DNA from: Chloroflexota bacterium
GTDB lineage: Bacteria; Chloroflexota; Limnocylindria; Limnocylindrales; CSP1-4
Assembly (NCBI GenBank): GCA_021790375.1
Contig: JAJYEB010000019.1
Span: forward strand, 1 to 12,441
Reading direction: 5' to 3'
DNA length: 12,441 nucleotides
The notes under the pieces: generated by a model
Database searches by the model: none
The model's input: the letters and a program-made list of their open reading frames with translations, nothing else
Told to the model about the DNA's origin: nothing
Translations under genes and position numbers: made by a program
Shown here: positions 1 to 6,527 of the stretch, in pieces
Layout of the letters: the number at the start of each line of letters is the position of its first letter
Numbering within the stretch: the first letter of the stretch is position 1

Positions 1-1
1 T

Positions 2-1033
2 GGCCACTCGGGCTGGGTTGAGCCGTTCGGGGGGCGGGCCAAGCTGCCCTGGAACCTGGAATGGGCGGCACAGTGGAGCATCTTCGGGGTCACCATCGAG
101 CCCAACGGCAAGGACCTCGCCACAGCGGGCGGTTCGCGCGACCGTTCGGACGCGATCGCCCGGGAGATCTTCGAGCGCGAGCCCCCCATCAACCTGCCCT
201 ACGAGTTTCTCAACATCGGCGGCCGCAAGATGAGCACCAGCAAGGGCCGGGGCGCGGCGGCGCACACCATGGCCGAGGTGCTGCCGCCGGAGCTGCTGCG
301 GTTCCTGTTCCTGCGATACCGGCCCGGCCACGCCATCGACTTCGACCCGGCCGGGGACACCATCCCGCGGCTGTTCGGCGAGTTCGACCGTGTGGCGGCG
401 GCCACGGCGGGGCACGAGGTGAAGGGCGAGCTGCCCCCCGACCACGACCGGATCTTCGCGCTGAGCCTGCTCGATCCCGGTGCGAACCCGGGTGCCGAGG
501 CGGCCCGCTTCCGCCCGGACTTCTCGCAGGTCGCCATGCTGGTGCAGGTGCCCGGCATCGAGGTGGAGGAGCGGATCGCCGCCGAGAAGGGCGCGCCGCT
601 GGACCTGGCCGAGCGGGTGATCCTGGCAGATCGCGTGCATGCGGCGCAGGCCTGGCTCGACTCGTACGCGCCGGACCGCTCCCGGATCGCCGTCCGCGAC
701 GATCTCCCTGCCGAGGCGCGCCACGCGCTGGCGGAGGAGCAGCGGACGTTCCTGGGGGCGCTCGCCCAATCGGCGGAGGTGGCCCGCCCGGGCTCCGGGG
801 AAGCGTGGCAGGACCTTATCTTCCGGGTCGCCGAGGAGGCGGCGCTGCCGCCCGGCCGCGCGTTCGCGGCCATCTACCTGGCATTTCTGGGCCGCACCAA
901 CGGGCCGCGTGCCGGCTGGCTCCTTGCTGCGCTGGAGCGCGAGTTCACCGCCGAGCGCCTGCGCCTCGCGGCCGGGTGGGGCCCCGAACCCGAGGGCGAT
1001 GGCCTCGCGCCGGCACAGGAGGGGACCGCATGA
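2..1033 (+). CDS. lysS: Lysyl-tRNA synthetase, class I (3' part; 5' end outside window)
   Basis: This enzyme charges tRNA-Lys with lysine in the cytoplasm, using the class I (Rossmann-fold) version of LysRS rather than the more common class II one. The reading frame is open from base 2 and gives 343 residues. The start reads GHSGWVEPFGGRAKLPW, which matches the conserved W- and K-rich region before the catalytic loop in class I LysRS. The class I signature KMSTSKG lies at visible residues 76-82, preceded by the typical NLPYEFLNIGG stretch. The remainder is the helical anticodon-binding C-terminal part. Class I LysRS is usually a little over 500 residues, so the N-terminal third with the HIGH motif is missing because the window starts inside the gene. 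Its stop overlaps the serS start as ATGA, so the two synthetases are probably co-transcribed and translationally coupled. The identification is firm; the fragment is cut by the window edge, not by mutation. Confidence 0.93.
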   Translation, partial: GHSGWVEPFGGRAKLPWNLEWAAQWSIFGVTIEPNGKDLATAGGSRDRSDAIAREIFEREPPINLPYEFLNIGGRKMSTSKGRGAAAHTMAEVLPPELLRFLFLRYRPGHAIDFDPAGDTIPRLFGEFDRVAAATAGHEVKGELPPDHDRIFALSLLDPGANPGAEAARFRPDFSQVAMLVQVPGIEVEERIAAEKGAPLDLAERVILADRVHAAQAWLDSYAPDRSRIAVRDDLPAEARHALAEEQRTFLGALAQSAEVARPGSGEAWQDLIFRVAEEAALPPGRAFAAIYLAFLGRTNGPRAGWLLAALEREFTAERLRLAAGWGPEPEGDGLAPAQEGTA

Positions 1034-2358
1034 GCATCGGCATGCCGCGCCTTCGTGAAGACGCGGAACGCGTGCGCCAGGGCGCCATCGACAAGGGCGA
1101 GGACCCCGGCGTGGTGGACGTGGCGCTGGAGCTCGACGCGCGCCGGCGCGCCCTGCTCGGCGAGGGAGACACCCTGCGTGCCGAGCGGAACGCGGCCTCG
1201 AAGCGGATCGGCGACGCGATCCGCTCCGGAGCGTCCCCACAGGGAGCCGAGGTGGAGGCGCTGCGCCTGGCATCGACCGAGGCGGGCCGCCGGATCGCCG
1301 CGATCGACGAGGAGCTGGCCGCCGTGGAGGCGGAACTCGAGGACGCGCTGCTCCGCATCCCGAACCCGGCGGATCCCGGGGTCCCGGTCGGCGGCGAGGA
1401 CGCCAGCGTGATCGTGCGGACCTGGGGCGACCCGGCACCGCACGAGGAGACCGGCGGCGGGGGGCCCGATGGCGCCGGCCCGTGGACCCGGCGCCCGCAC
1501 TGGGAGATCGGCGAGGCGCTGGGCATGCTGGACCTCGCGGCCGGGGCCAAGATCACGGGGTCCGGGTTCCCCGTGTACCGGGGTGCCGGGGCCGCGCTGG
1601 AGCGGGCGCTGATCGACTGGTTCATCGGGGTCCACACCCGCGAGCACGGCATGACCGAGATCTGGCCGCCGGCGCTGGTGAACACCGCCTCCGCGCGCGG
1701 GACCGGGCAGATCCCCGACAAGGAAGAGCTCATGTACGTCGCCACCCGCGACGAGCTGTACCTGGTGCCCACGGCGGAGGTCCCGGTGACCAACCTCCAC
1801 CGGGACGAGATCATCGAGGCCGACCGCCTGCCGATCCGGTACTGCGCGTACACGCCCTGCTTCCGCCGCGAGGCGGGCGCGGCCGGCAAGGACACCCGCG
1901 GCATCCTGCGCGTCCACCAGTTCGACAAGGTCGAGATGGTGCTGTTCGAGCGGCCGGCCGACTCGGGTGATGCGCTGGAGTGGCTGACCCGGGCCGCGGA
2001 GACGCTGCTGCAGCGGCTCGGGCTGGCCTACCGGGTCAAGCTCATGGCCACCGGCGACATGGGATTCGTGCAGGCCAAGAAGTATGATCTCGAGGTCTGG
2101 GCGCCGGGCGTGGAGCGCTGGCTCGAGGTCAGCTCGGTGTCGAACTTCCGCGACTATCAGGCTCGCCGCATGAACATCCGCTGGCGCCCCGAACCTGGCG
2201 CCAGGCCCGAGATCCTGCACACGCTCAACGGCTCGGGGCTCGCGCTGGCCCGCACCTTCGCCGCGATCCTGGAGGTCTACCAGCAGCCCGACGGGTCGGT
2301 CGTGGTGCCGCAGGTGCTCCGCCCGTTCCTGGGCGATCGCATCGGACCGGCGGCCTGA
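1030..2358 (+). CDS. serS: Seryl-tRNA synthetase
   Basis: SerRS charges tRNA-Ser (and tRNA-Sec where present) with serine; it is a class II cytoplasmic homodimer. The 442-residue product has the usual layout: an N-terminal coiled-coil arm that grips the tRNA long variable arm (about residues 5-110), then the catalytic core. Visible core signatures are the serine-binding TAE (248-250), motif 2 with TPCFRREAGAAGKDTRG (275-291), HQFDKVEM (296-303), and motif 3 with LNGSGLALART ending at R408. The length is typical for bacterial SerRS. A short Gly-rich stretch (about 141-150) sits between arm and core and looks like a harmless linker extension. The ATG at 1030 is chosen because AGGAGG (1017-1022) lies 7 bases upstream and it gives the ATGA overlap with the LysRS stop. 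A longer open frame runs upstream in the same phase, but that is a shadow inside lysS. The peroxiredoxin gene follows after 7 bp. Confidence 0.97.
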   Translation: MSIGMPRLREDAERVRQGAIDKGEDPGVVDVALELDARRRALLGEGDTLRAERNAASKRIGDAIRSGASPQGAEVEALRLASTEAGRRIAAIDEELAAVEAELEDALLRIPNPADPGVPVGGEDASVIVRTWGDPAPHEETGGGGPDGAGPWTRRPHWEIGEALGMLDLAAGAKITGSGFPVYRGAGAALERALIDWFIGVHTREHGMTEIWPPALVNTASARGTGQIPDKEELMYVATRDELYLVPTAEVPVTNLHRDEIIEADRLPIRYCAYTPCFRREAGAAGKDTRGILRVHQFDKVEMVLFERPADSGDALEWLTRAAETLLQRLGLAYRVKLMATGDMGFVQAKKYDLEVWAPGVERWLEVSSVSNFRDYQARRMNIRWRPEPGARPEILHTLNGSGLALARTFAAILEVYQQPDGSVVVPQVLRPFLGDRIGPAA

Positions 2359-2365
2359 CCGCGAG

Positions 2366-2845
2366 ATGGGGCCTCCCGCCGTCGGCGATCACGCGCCCGA
2401 CTTCACGCTCCGTGACCAGGACAAGGAGCCGGTGACGCTGAGTGACCTGCGGGGCGGTCCCGTGATGCTGGTCTTCTTCCCGCTGGCGTTCAGCTCCACC
2501 TGTACGCGCGAGCTGTGCGAGATCCGGGACGACTTCGGCGCGTACGAGCGGCGCGGTGTCACCGTGCTTGGGATCAGCGTCGATTCCACCCACGCCCTGC
2601 GGGCGTGGCGCCAGGACCAGGGTTACCGGAACCGGTTCCTCTCGGACCGCTGGCCGGTGGGCGCCGTCGCGAAACTCTACGGCGTCTGGAACGAGAAGGA
2701 CGGACAGGCGGATCGCGCGACGTTCATCCTGGACGCGGACGGCGTGGTGCGCTACGCGGTGCACAACCCCTCGAGCCAGGCGCGCGACGAGGCCGCGTAC
2801 GTGGCCGCGCTCGATGCGATGGGCCAGCGCAGGGGCTCCATCTAG
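2366..2845 (+). CDS. AhpE-like peroxiredoxin (AhpC/TSA family)
   Basis: This is a thioredoxin-fold thiol peroxidase that reduces hydrogen peroxide, alkyl hydroperoxides or peroxynitrite in the cytoplasm. The 159 residues open with GDHAPDFTLRDQ and carry VFFPLAFSSTCTRELC, the active-site region of the family, with the peroxidatic Cys at C46. Other AhpE-like features are LSDRWPVGAVAKLYGVWNE and the RATFILDADGVVRY strand. It most resembles mycobacterial AhpE. That enzyme has a single catalytic cysteine in this loop, whereas here a second one, C51, lies five residues on, the spacing used by BCP/PrxQ enzymes for the resolving cysteine. It may therefore be an atypical 2-Cys enzyme regenerated by thioredoxin. 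It starts 7 bp after serS and is likely in the same transcript, although no function links it to tRNA charging. I am sure of the family and less sure of the AhpE subgroup. Confidence 0.88.
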   Translation: MGPPAVGDHAPDFTLRDQDKEPVTLSDLRGGPVMLVFFPLAFSSTCTRELCEIRDDFGAYERRGVTVLGISVDSTHALRAWRQDQGYRNRFLSDRWPVGAVAKLYGVWNEKDGQADRATFILDADGVVRYAVHNPSSQARDEAAYVAALDAMGQRRGSI

Positions 2846-2925
2846 CGGCGCTCCCGCCCGGCGGACCGACCCGGCGGCGCACGACCCTAGGCTCCCGCCC
2901 GGGGGCGCATCATCGGCCCACCCGA

Positions 2926-2983
2926 TCGAGCAGGGCCGTCTGGTCCCGCACCGTACCGCTCCCGTGACCTTCGGCCCTGTCGA
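2926..2983 (+). repeat. Inverted repeat in the gap after the peroxiredoxin gene
   Basis: The arms 2926-2938 and 2972-2983 pair over 12 bp with one bulged G at 2930. The 33-base interior can form a further GGTC/GACC pairing (2942-2945 with 2966-2969). No T-tract follows, so it is not a standard intrinsic terminator. It could be a factor-dependent 3' end for the synthetase/peroxiredoxin transcript, or a leader structure for the small gene that follows. In DNA this GC-rich some pairing by chance is expected. Confidence 0.35.
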
Positions 2984-3016
2984 GTGGTGCTTCCCACTGC
3001 GGAGACTGCCTCCTCG

Positions 3017-3283
3017 ATGACAGCCGCCGTCGCCCCGGTCATGCGCGCCCCCCGGCGCCGCTCTCTCGAGGAAACCTCCACCGACCACCTGATCCGCCGC
3101 ATCCGCTGGCATCGCGCGGTCAAGCATGCCAACCAGCCGGGATCGGCGGCGTGGCAGGCGGCCGACGCCCGGGAGCGCTGGCTGATCGCGGTGCTGCAGC
3201 AACGGTTCGGCGTCACCACGATCACGCCGGACGGCCTCGACTGGCTGATCCTCTGGGAGCATCAGGCGGACAAGCCCGCCTGA
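3017..3283 (+). CDS. Small hypothetical protein (88 aa)
   Basis: I do not recognise this protein. The frame has codon use like its neighbours (mostly G or C in third positions) and a plausible folded body. After a basic start (RAPRRRSLEE) comes a stretch rich in Trp, Arg and His (DHLIRRIRWHRAVKHAN), then an amphipathic helix with ERWLIAVLQQRFG, a TPDGLDWLILWEHQ segment and the stop. There is no signal peptide, membrane span or cysteine motif. The ATG at 3017 is preceded by GGAGA at 3001-3005, a slightly long spacing of 11 bases. A GTG at 2984 in the same frame would add 11 residues and has no better ribosome site, and the ATG at 3041 is another option. The opposite strand also has a long open frame here, which I take as a GC-rich shadow. 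It may be carried on read-through from serS and the peroxiredoxin gene, or have its own unseen promoter. Confidence 0.6.
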   Translation: MTAAVAPVMRAPRRRSLEETSTDHLIRRIRWHRAVKHANQPGSAAWQAADARERWLIAVLQQRFGVTTITPDGLDWLILWEHQADKPA

Positions 3284-3453
3284 GAGCCTCGCCCGGGCGG
3301 CCGGCGGGGCGGAGGCTGGACGTGCCTCTGGCGTGCCTGCCCGCGTCGCGGCCCGCCGCGGCCCTCACGCGACGAGCGAATCACCCGGATGCGGTACGCT
3401 CTCGGCCAATCGAACGCGCGATGAAGCTCGCGCCTGCTCCCGCCGCCGCGGGT

Positions 3454-3492
3454 GATGGCTTCTGGTCGGTGACCGGGAGCCGTCTTCTTTTT
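3454..3492 (+). terminator. Intrinsic terminator (hairpin plus T-tract)
   Basis: Bases 3454-3467 pair with 3471-3484 in a 14-bp stem that includes three G-T pairs, closing on a 3-base loop (GGT). TTCTTTTT follows at 3485-3492. A T-rich run right after a stem is rare in this GC-rich window, which makes a real Rho-independent terminator likely. It lies about 170 bp after the 88-aa gene and about 50 bp before the 249-aa gene. It either ends the upstream transcript or acts as an attenuator in the leader of the 249-aa gene. The remainder of the gap 3284-3539 shows nothing else I can support. Confidence 0.7.
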
Positions 3493-3539
3493 CCCGGCGC
3501 GTGCTCCCGGCGCCAGGGAGGCGGGGGAGCCGGCGGGCG

Positions 3540-4289
3540 ATGCCGGCGACCCCGGGGGACCTGCAGGCGATGGCGATGGCAGACAGGGACGACGCTCCGT
3601 GGACGGGCACCCGCGCGGGGCATCCGCTGGCGGACGACGAGATCCGGTACCTCGGCTGGTTCGGGGCGGGGCCCATCGACGAGCCGGAGACGCAGGTGCG
3701 GCTGTGGGAGGCGTGGGGAATGTGCCGGCGCCACGCGCTGGGGTTCCTGGCGGTCGAGTCATCCCTGGACGATGCTGGCGTCTTCCGCCCCGTGGTGGTC
3801 TACGACAATGTCATCGATCGGGCCGCGATCGCCCTCGCGCCCCGCAGGCTCCTGGAACGCCCAAGGATCGCGGCCGCCCTGCGCGCGGCGGAGCCGTGCC
3901 CCATCTGCGACCCGGGTCGTTCCGGCCGCCGGCAGGCAGTGCTCACGGCCCCGAACATCGTGGAACGGGGACGCAGTCTCGATCCGCTGCGCCTGCTCGC
4001 CGACCAGACCAGCGAGCACTGGCAGGCGTGGGTCTGCGGGCTGTGCGCCGGGACCGCTTCTCCGGCACGCTGCCGTCTGCACCTCGCCGAGGACCTTCGC
4101 CGGGGGAACGGCGTGGACCTGTGGTACCAGCGGGAGCTGGTGGACGAGCTGTCGCGCCGCCTGCGCGCCTACACGCGGTCCTTCGGCTGGGCAAACCGGG
4201 GCACGGAGACCCCAGCCGATCGCGCCGGCCTGTTCGGCGCGATCGGGTGGTGCGGCGGCTGGCGGAGCATCCTGGAGGTTCTGGGCTGA
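3540..4289 (+). CDS. Hypothetical protein with two CxxC and two CxxH motifs (DUF6062-like)
   Basis: The product of 249 residues is soluble and carries regularly placed cysteines and histidines: GMCRRH (C62, H65), CPIC (C120, C123), CGLC (C166, C169) and CRLH (C178, H181). These suggest one or two bound zinc ions. The context WEAWGMCRRHALGFL resembles DUF6062-type hypothetical proteins, in which a CPxC and a GxCxxH motif recur; I offer that link from memory of the pattern and it is tentative. There is no signal peptide or membrane span. I chose the ATG at 3540 because of the purine-rich GGGGGAG just upstream (about 3524-3530). A GTG at 3501 and ATGs at 3570 and 3576 are alternatives, and the conserved part only begins near residue 22. 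An intrinsic terminator lies just upstream, so it either has its own promoter close by or is attenuated. It ends tail-to-tail, 5 bp from the leftward PH-like gene. No function can be named. Confidence 0.72.
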   Translation: MPATPGDLQAMAMADRDDAPWTGTRAGHPLADDEIRYLGWFGAGPIDEPETQVRLWEAWGMCRRHALGFLAVESSLDDAGVFRPVVVYDNVIDRAAIALAPRRLLERPRIAAALRAAEPCPICDPGRSGRRQAVLTAPNIVERGRSLDPLRLLADQTSEHWQAWVCGLCAGTASPARCRLHLAEDLRRGNGVDLWYQRELVDELSRRLRAYTRSFGWANRGTETPADRAGLFGAIGWCGGWRSILEVLG

Positions 4290-4294
4290 AGCCC

Positions 4295-5683
4295 TCAGGC
4301 CACCCGCCGTTTCGCGTCCTCGGCGGCATCGTTCGGGACAGGCCCGGCGGAGGCCCGGTCGGCCCACGCACGGCGGAGCACCCTCAGGAGCGTGGTGGCC
4401 CCCGACGACATCGTGGCCGGGTACGAGAACGTCGTGGTCCGTGCCGCGTCCGACGATGAGGGCTGGGTGAACTCCACGCGCCCCACCAGCGGCGACAGGG
4501 TGATCGAGATGTCGCGCAGGACCGCGAGGTCGACCACGCGCAGCTCTCCGCGCCGCAGGACTCCGATCCGCGACGGGGTCACCCCGGCCACCAGCGCTTC
4601 CGGGTGGCCCTCGCGCCGAGGGGTGTAGAAGGCCGCCAGCACGTCTTCGGGTGTCAGCGCGGCCCGCAGCGCCGCGACCTCGCGCGCGGCCTCCGGCCCC
4701 TGCCGGAACAGCGCCGCCGGCGCGGGGTCGAACTCCACCGCGGCCGGCGCGTACCGGCGCAGGAGGGAGGCCATCCCCTCGACCGGCAGGAACCGCGCCG
4801 CCAGATCCCGCAGCACCTCGGCCTCCGCCCGCAACTCCCCGGGCAGGGCGAACACGGCGCCCCCGCCACGCGTCTGCACGTGCAGTTCGAGCGTCTCGTC
4901 GCCCGTCAGCCGCACCTCGCGCAGCGCCTCCAGCGCGACCAGCCTGGCGTCCACGCCCCAGTCGAGGAGGTACCGGTCGGGTGGCATGTGGTCGACCATC
5001 CAGATCAGCTGGCGATCGGTCAGGAGCAGCAACCCGGCACGGCGCTCCGCCGCACGTCGCGGCAGGCCCAGCCGGCCGCCCCGCAGCGATTCCGGCGGCC
5101 GCTCGATGGCGTACAGCAGCCGCTCGTCCACGTCGAGCAGACCCTCGAGGCCTCGGCCGAAGCGTGGAGGGAGCCGGTCCAGTCGATACTCCGCACGGGA
5201 GTACGGCGTGGTGAAGCGGCGCTGTGCCGGATCGTTGCCGCCGGCCTGCCAGGCCCGCCCGCCATGGACGCGTCCGGCCTGCCGTCGCACGCGGAAGCGC
5301 TGCCGGGCCTCGCGGGCCACGCGATCGGCCGCCACCGCGTCCAGCCACCGTCCGCCCTGGATGCGCGCCACCGTGCGCACCATCGCGTCCGGCGGGAGGG
5401 CCTGGCCCGGCAGGTGCGCCACGAGCACCACGCGGTCGCCGTCCTGCAGCGCACCGGCCAGCTCGGCTTCCACCCGGCATCCGGCAAAGCTCGAGGCCGG
5501 CAGCGCGACCACCGCCGGGACTTCTGTTCCGTTGCCGTTGTCGGAGTCCAGCAGGTGGGCCCGGTCAAGTCCCAGCCAGAGCCGCCCCTCCCGGGCCGCG
5601 ACGACGCGCGCCGCGCCGGCGTCCACGATCACGTCGATCCCCGGCCCGAGCGCCTCGTCGACGGCAAGTTCGACGGTGGTCAC
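4295..5683 (-). CDS. Hypothetical protein with two probable bacterial PH-like domains
   Basis: The 462-residue product has no signal peptide or clear membrane span. Residues 1-110 form a beta-rich region with several hydrophobic strands (GIDVIVDAG, RLWLGLDRAHLL, GDRVVLVAHLPG). Two later segments look like bacterial PH-like folds. One (about 183-300) has DVDERLLYAIERPPE then GLLLLTDRQLIWMVD. The other (about 343-440) has LTPEDVLAAFYTPR then ALVAGVTPSRIGVLRRGEL and ends in a helix, TTLLRVLRRAW. The pattern of 'threshold of use', then 'LLTxxRLI', then strands and a terminal helix is typical of such folds, but the assignment is by eye. The GTG at 5683 is preferred: GGAGG lies 6 bases upstream, and the start overlaps the stop of the zinc-ribbon gene as GTGA. 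A longer open frame to 5884 merely runs inside that gene. The two are surely co-expressed and may act together, perhaps as a scaffold or sensing pair; their actual job is unknown. Confidence 0.78.
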   Translation of the reverse strand: MTTVELAVDEALGPGIDVIVDAGAARVVAAREGRLWLGLDRAHLLDSDNGNGTEVPAVVALPASSFAGCRVEAELAGALQDGDRVVLVAHLPGQALPPDAMVRTVARIQGGRWLDAVAADRVAREARQRFRVRRQAGRVHGGRAWQAGGNDPAQRRFTTPYSRAEYRLDRLPPRFGRGLEGLLDVDERLLYAIERPPESLRGGRLGLPRRAAERRAGLLLLTDRQLIWMVDHMPPDRYLLDWGVDARLVALEALREVRLTGDETLELHVQTRGGGAVFALPGELRAEAEVLRDLAARFLPVEGMASLLRRYAPAAVEFDPAPAALFRQGPEAAREVAALRAALTPEDVLAAFYTPRREGHPEALVAGVTPSRIGVLRRGELRVVDLAVLRDISITLSPLVGRVEFTQPSSSDAARTTTFSYPATMSSGATTLLRVLRRAWADRASAGPVPNDAAEDAKRRVA

Positions 5684-6240
5684 GGCTCGCCTCCAGGGCC
5701 GCCTTCCGCGGGCTCCGACGCGGCCCGTCGAACGATCACCGACGGGTGGCTGCGTGCGGCGGCCAGGTGCGCGTCCGCGATCGGGTCCCCGGCGAACGCC
5801 CGCAGCGCCCGTACCGCGGCGGCGGCACGGTACGGATCGCCGTCGCGCCGCGACAGCCGCGCGAGTGGCTCGATTGCCTGCCACTGCCGCCGCTCCCCGA
5901 GGAGACGCGCGGCCAGGATCGCGGTCCCGGTGTCCGGGTGCTCCAGCGCCCAGATCAGCCCGCCGTCGAAGTCGCGCGCCGTCTCAAGCGTCGATCCGCA
6001 CCGCCGGCACGCCGTGTCGGACCAGGCGTTGATCCCGTAACAGGCGGGGCAGACACGGGAGGGGCCCTCGCCGGTCACCGCGTTCGACCCGGCTCGAGGC
6101 CGGCCGGTGCCCCGCGGCGCGCCAGTGTCCCGGGGCCCGCCGGTGCCCCAGGGCTCGCCGTTGACGCGGGGCTCGCCGGCGACGGGTCCGGGTGCGCTCA
6201 CGGGTGCCCGTCCAGCCGGGTCCGTGGCCTGTTCAGGCAT
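5680..6240 (-). CDS. Zinc-ribbon and HEAT-like repeat protein (hypothetical)
   Basis: This 186-residue protein has three visible parts. Residues 20-50 are a Gly/Pro-rich tail of hexapeptide repeats (EPRVNG, EPWGTG, GPRDTG, APRGTG). Next comes a zinc ribbon, CPACYGINAWSDTACRRCG, with C64, C67, C78 and C81. Residues about 95-175 are helical with a HEAT-like pattern: LIWALEHPDTGTAILAARLLG, then AIEPLARLSRRDGDPYRAAAAVRALRA in successive helix pairs, then a last helix with HPSVIVRRAAS. Such ribbon-plus-HEAT proteins usually bind other proteins, but no reaction can be assigned. The ATG at 6240 has GAGG 6 bases upstream. A GTG near residue 55 would omit the repeats and is the main alternative, though it lacks the good ribosome site. 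The stop overlaps the start of the 462-aa gene by GTGA, so the two form an operon read leftward from the 6241-6527 gap. Confidence 0.78.
   Translation of the reverse strand: MPEQATDPAGRAPVSAPGPVAGEPRVNGEPWGTGGPRDTGAPRGTGRPRAGSNAVTGEGPSRVCPACYGINAWSDTACRRCGSTLETARDFDGGLIWALEHPDTGTAILAARLLGERRQWQAIEPLARLSRRDGDPYRAAAAVRALRAFAGDPIADAHLAAARSHPSVIVRRAASEPAEGGPGGEP
6103..6192 (-). repeat. Five imperfect 18-bp tandem repeats within the zinc-ribbon gene
   Basis: Five units of 18 bp (6103-6120, 6121-6138, 6139-6156, 6157-6174, 6175-6192), each beginning GCC on the plus strand, encode hexapeptides of the form xP(R/W)xxG on the minus strand. The units have diverged, but the phase is kept exactly, so the reading frame survives gain or loss of units. 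The segment is likely disordered and flexible. Confidence 0.8.
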
Positions 6241-6334
6241 GCTCCACCTCTCGCAGCCGCGCGATCGAGGTAGAAGCCGTCAGCGGAACCGCAAATCGTC
6301 GCCGTCGCGACAGGCGGGCTTCATCGCCGCGGGG

Positions 6335-6340
6335 ATTCTA
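6335..6340 (-). promoter_or_regulatory. Candidate -10 box for the leftward zinc-ribbon/PH-like operon
   Basis: On the minus strand this reads TAGAAT, five of six bases of the sigma-70 consensus, about 95 bases before the ATG at 6240. No convincing -35 box sits 16-18 bases upstream; the best is a weak GGTTCA at 6357-6362. The AT-rich hexamer stands out in GC-rich DNA, and the position between divergent genes fits a promoter. Confidence 0.35.
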
Positions 6341-6351
6341 GCGCCTGGCCG

Positions 6352-6359
6352 TCACGTGA
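6352..6359. promoter_or_regulatory. TCACGTGA palindrome between divergent promoters
   Basis: A perfect 8-bp palindrome with a CACGTG core lies just upstream of the leftward -10 candidate and overlaps its -35 zone. Its placement would suit an operator, but eight bases is short and chance occurrence is quite possible. Confidence 0.2.
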
Positions 6360-6413
6360 ACCGCTGCGGGGCCGATCGACCACCGTTACCCTGGGTTCCC
6401 TGCCGTCCGGCCG

Positions 6414-6441
6414 GTGACATCCGGCGCCGGGCGGGTAACCT
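6414..6441 (+). promoter_or_regulatory. Candidate sigma-70 type promoter for enolase
   Basis: GTGACA (6414-6419, four of six matches to TTGACA) and TAACCT (6436-6441) are separated by 16 bases. Transcription would begin near 6448, giving a leader of about 80 bases to the enolase ATG at 6528. The site lies in the 287-bp gap between divergent genes, where a promoter is needed. The rest of this gap (6241-6527) shows no gene. Confidence 0.4.
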
Positions 6442-6527
6442 GACGGGGATTCTGCGGCCGTGTTGCAGCGAGGGGCGGTGTGCCCCGGACGGCGTGCGAC
6501 CCACGGCCGACCACGGAGGCTTGTTCC

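Noticed and set aside
874..2220. Long open frames opposite lysS/serS on the minus strand (up to 448 aa)
   Set aside because: They lie over serS, a certain gene, and give low-complexity Arg/Pro/Gly/Ala sequence with no recognisable domain. GC-rich DNA rarely offers stops in such shadow frames.
2225..3262. 345-aa minus-strand frame over the peroxiredoxin gene and the following gap
   Set aside because: It overlaps the certain peroxiredoxin and lacks any motif. The plus-strand 88-aa frame explains the last part better.
3421..3540. ATG at 3421 as the start of a leader peptide or longer protein
   Set aside because: The frame turns into an Arg/Gly-rich shadow of the 249-aa gene and crosses the terminator hairpin. 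There is no ribosome site and no meaningful codon run.
4283..4294. GGGC-TGAA-GCCC mini-hairpin at the convergent gene ends
   Set aside because: A 4-bp stem with no T-tract is too weak to call a terminator.
3759..6040. Long frames over the 249-aa, PH-like and zinc-ribbon genes (573 aa minus, 478 aa plus)
   Set aside because: They run across ends of well-supported genes, have no ribosome site or motif, and their composition is that of out-of-frame GC-rich sequence.
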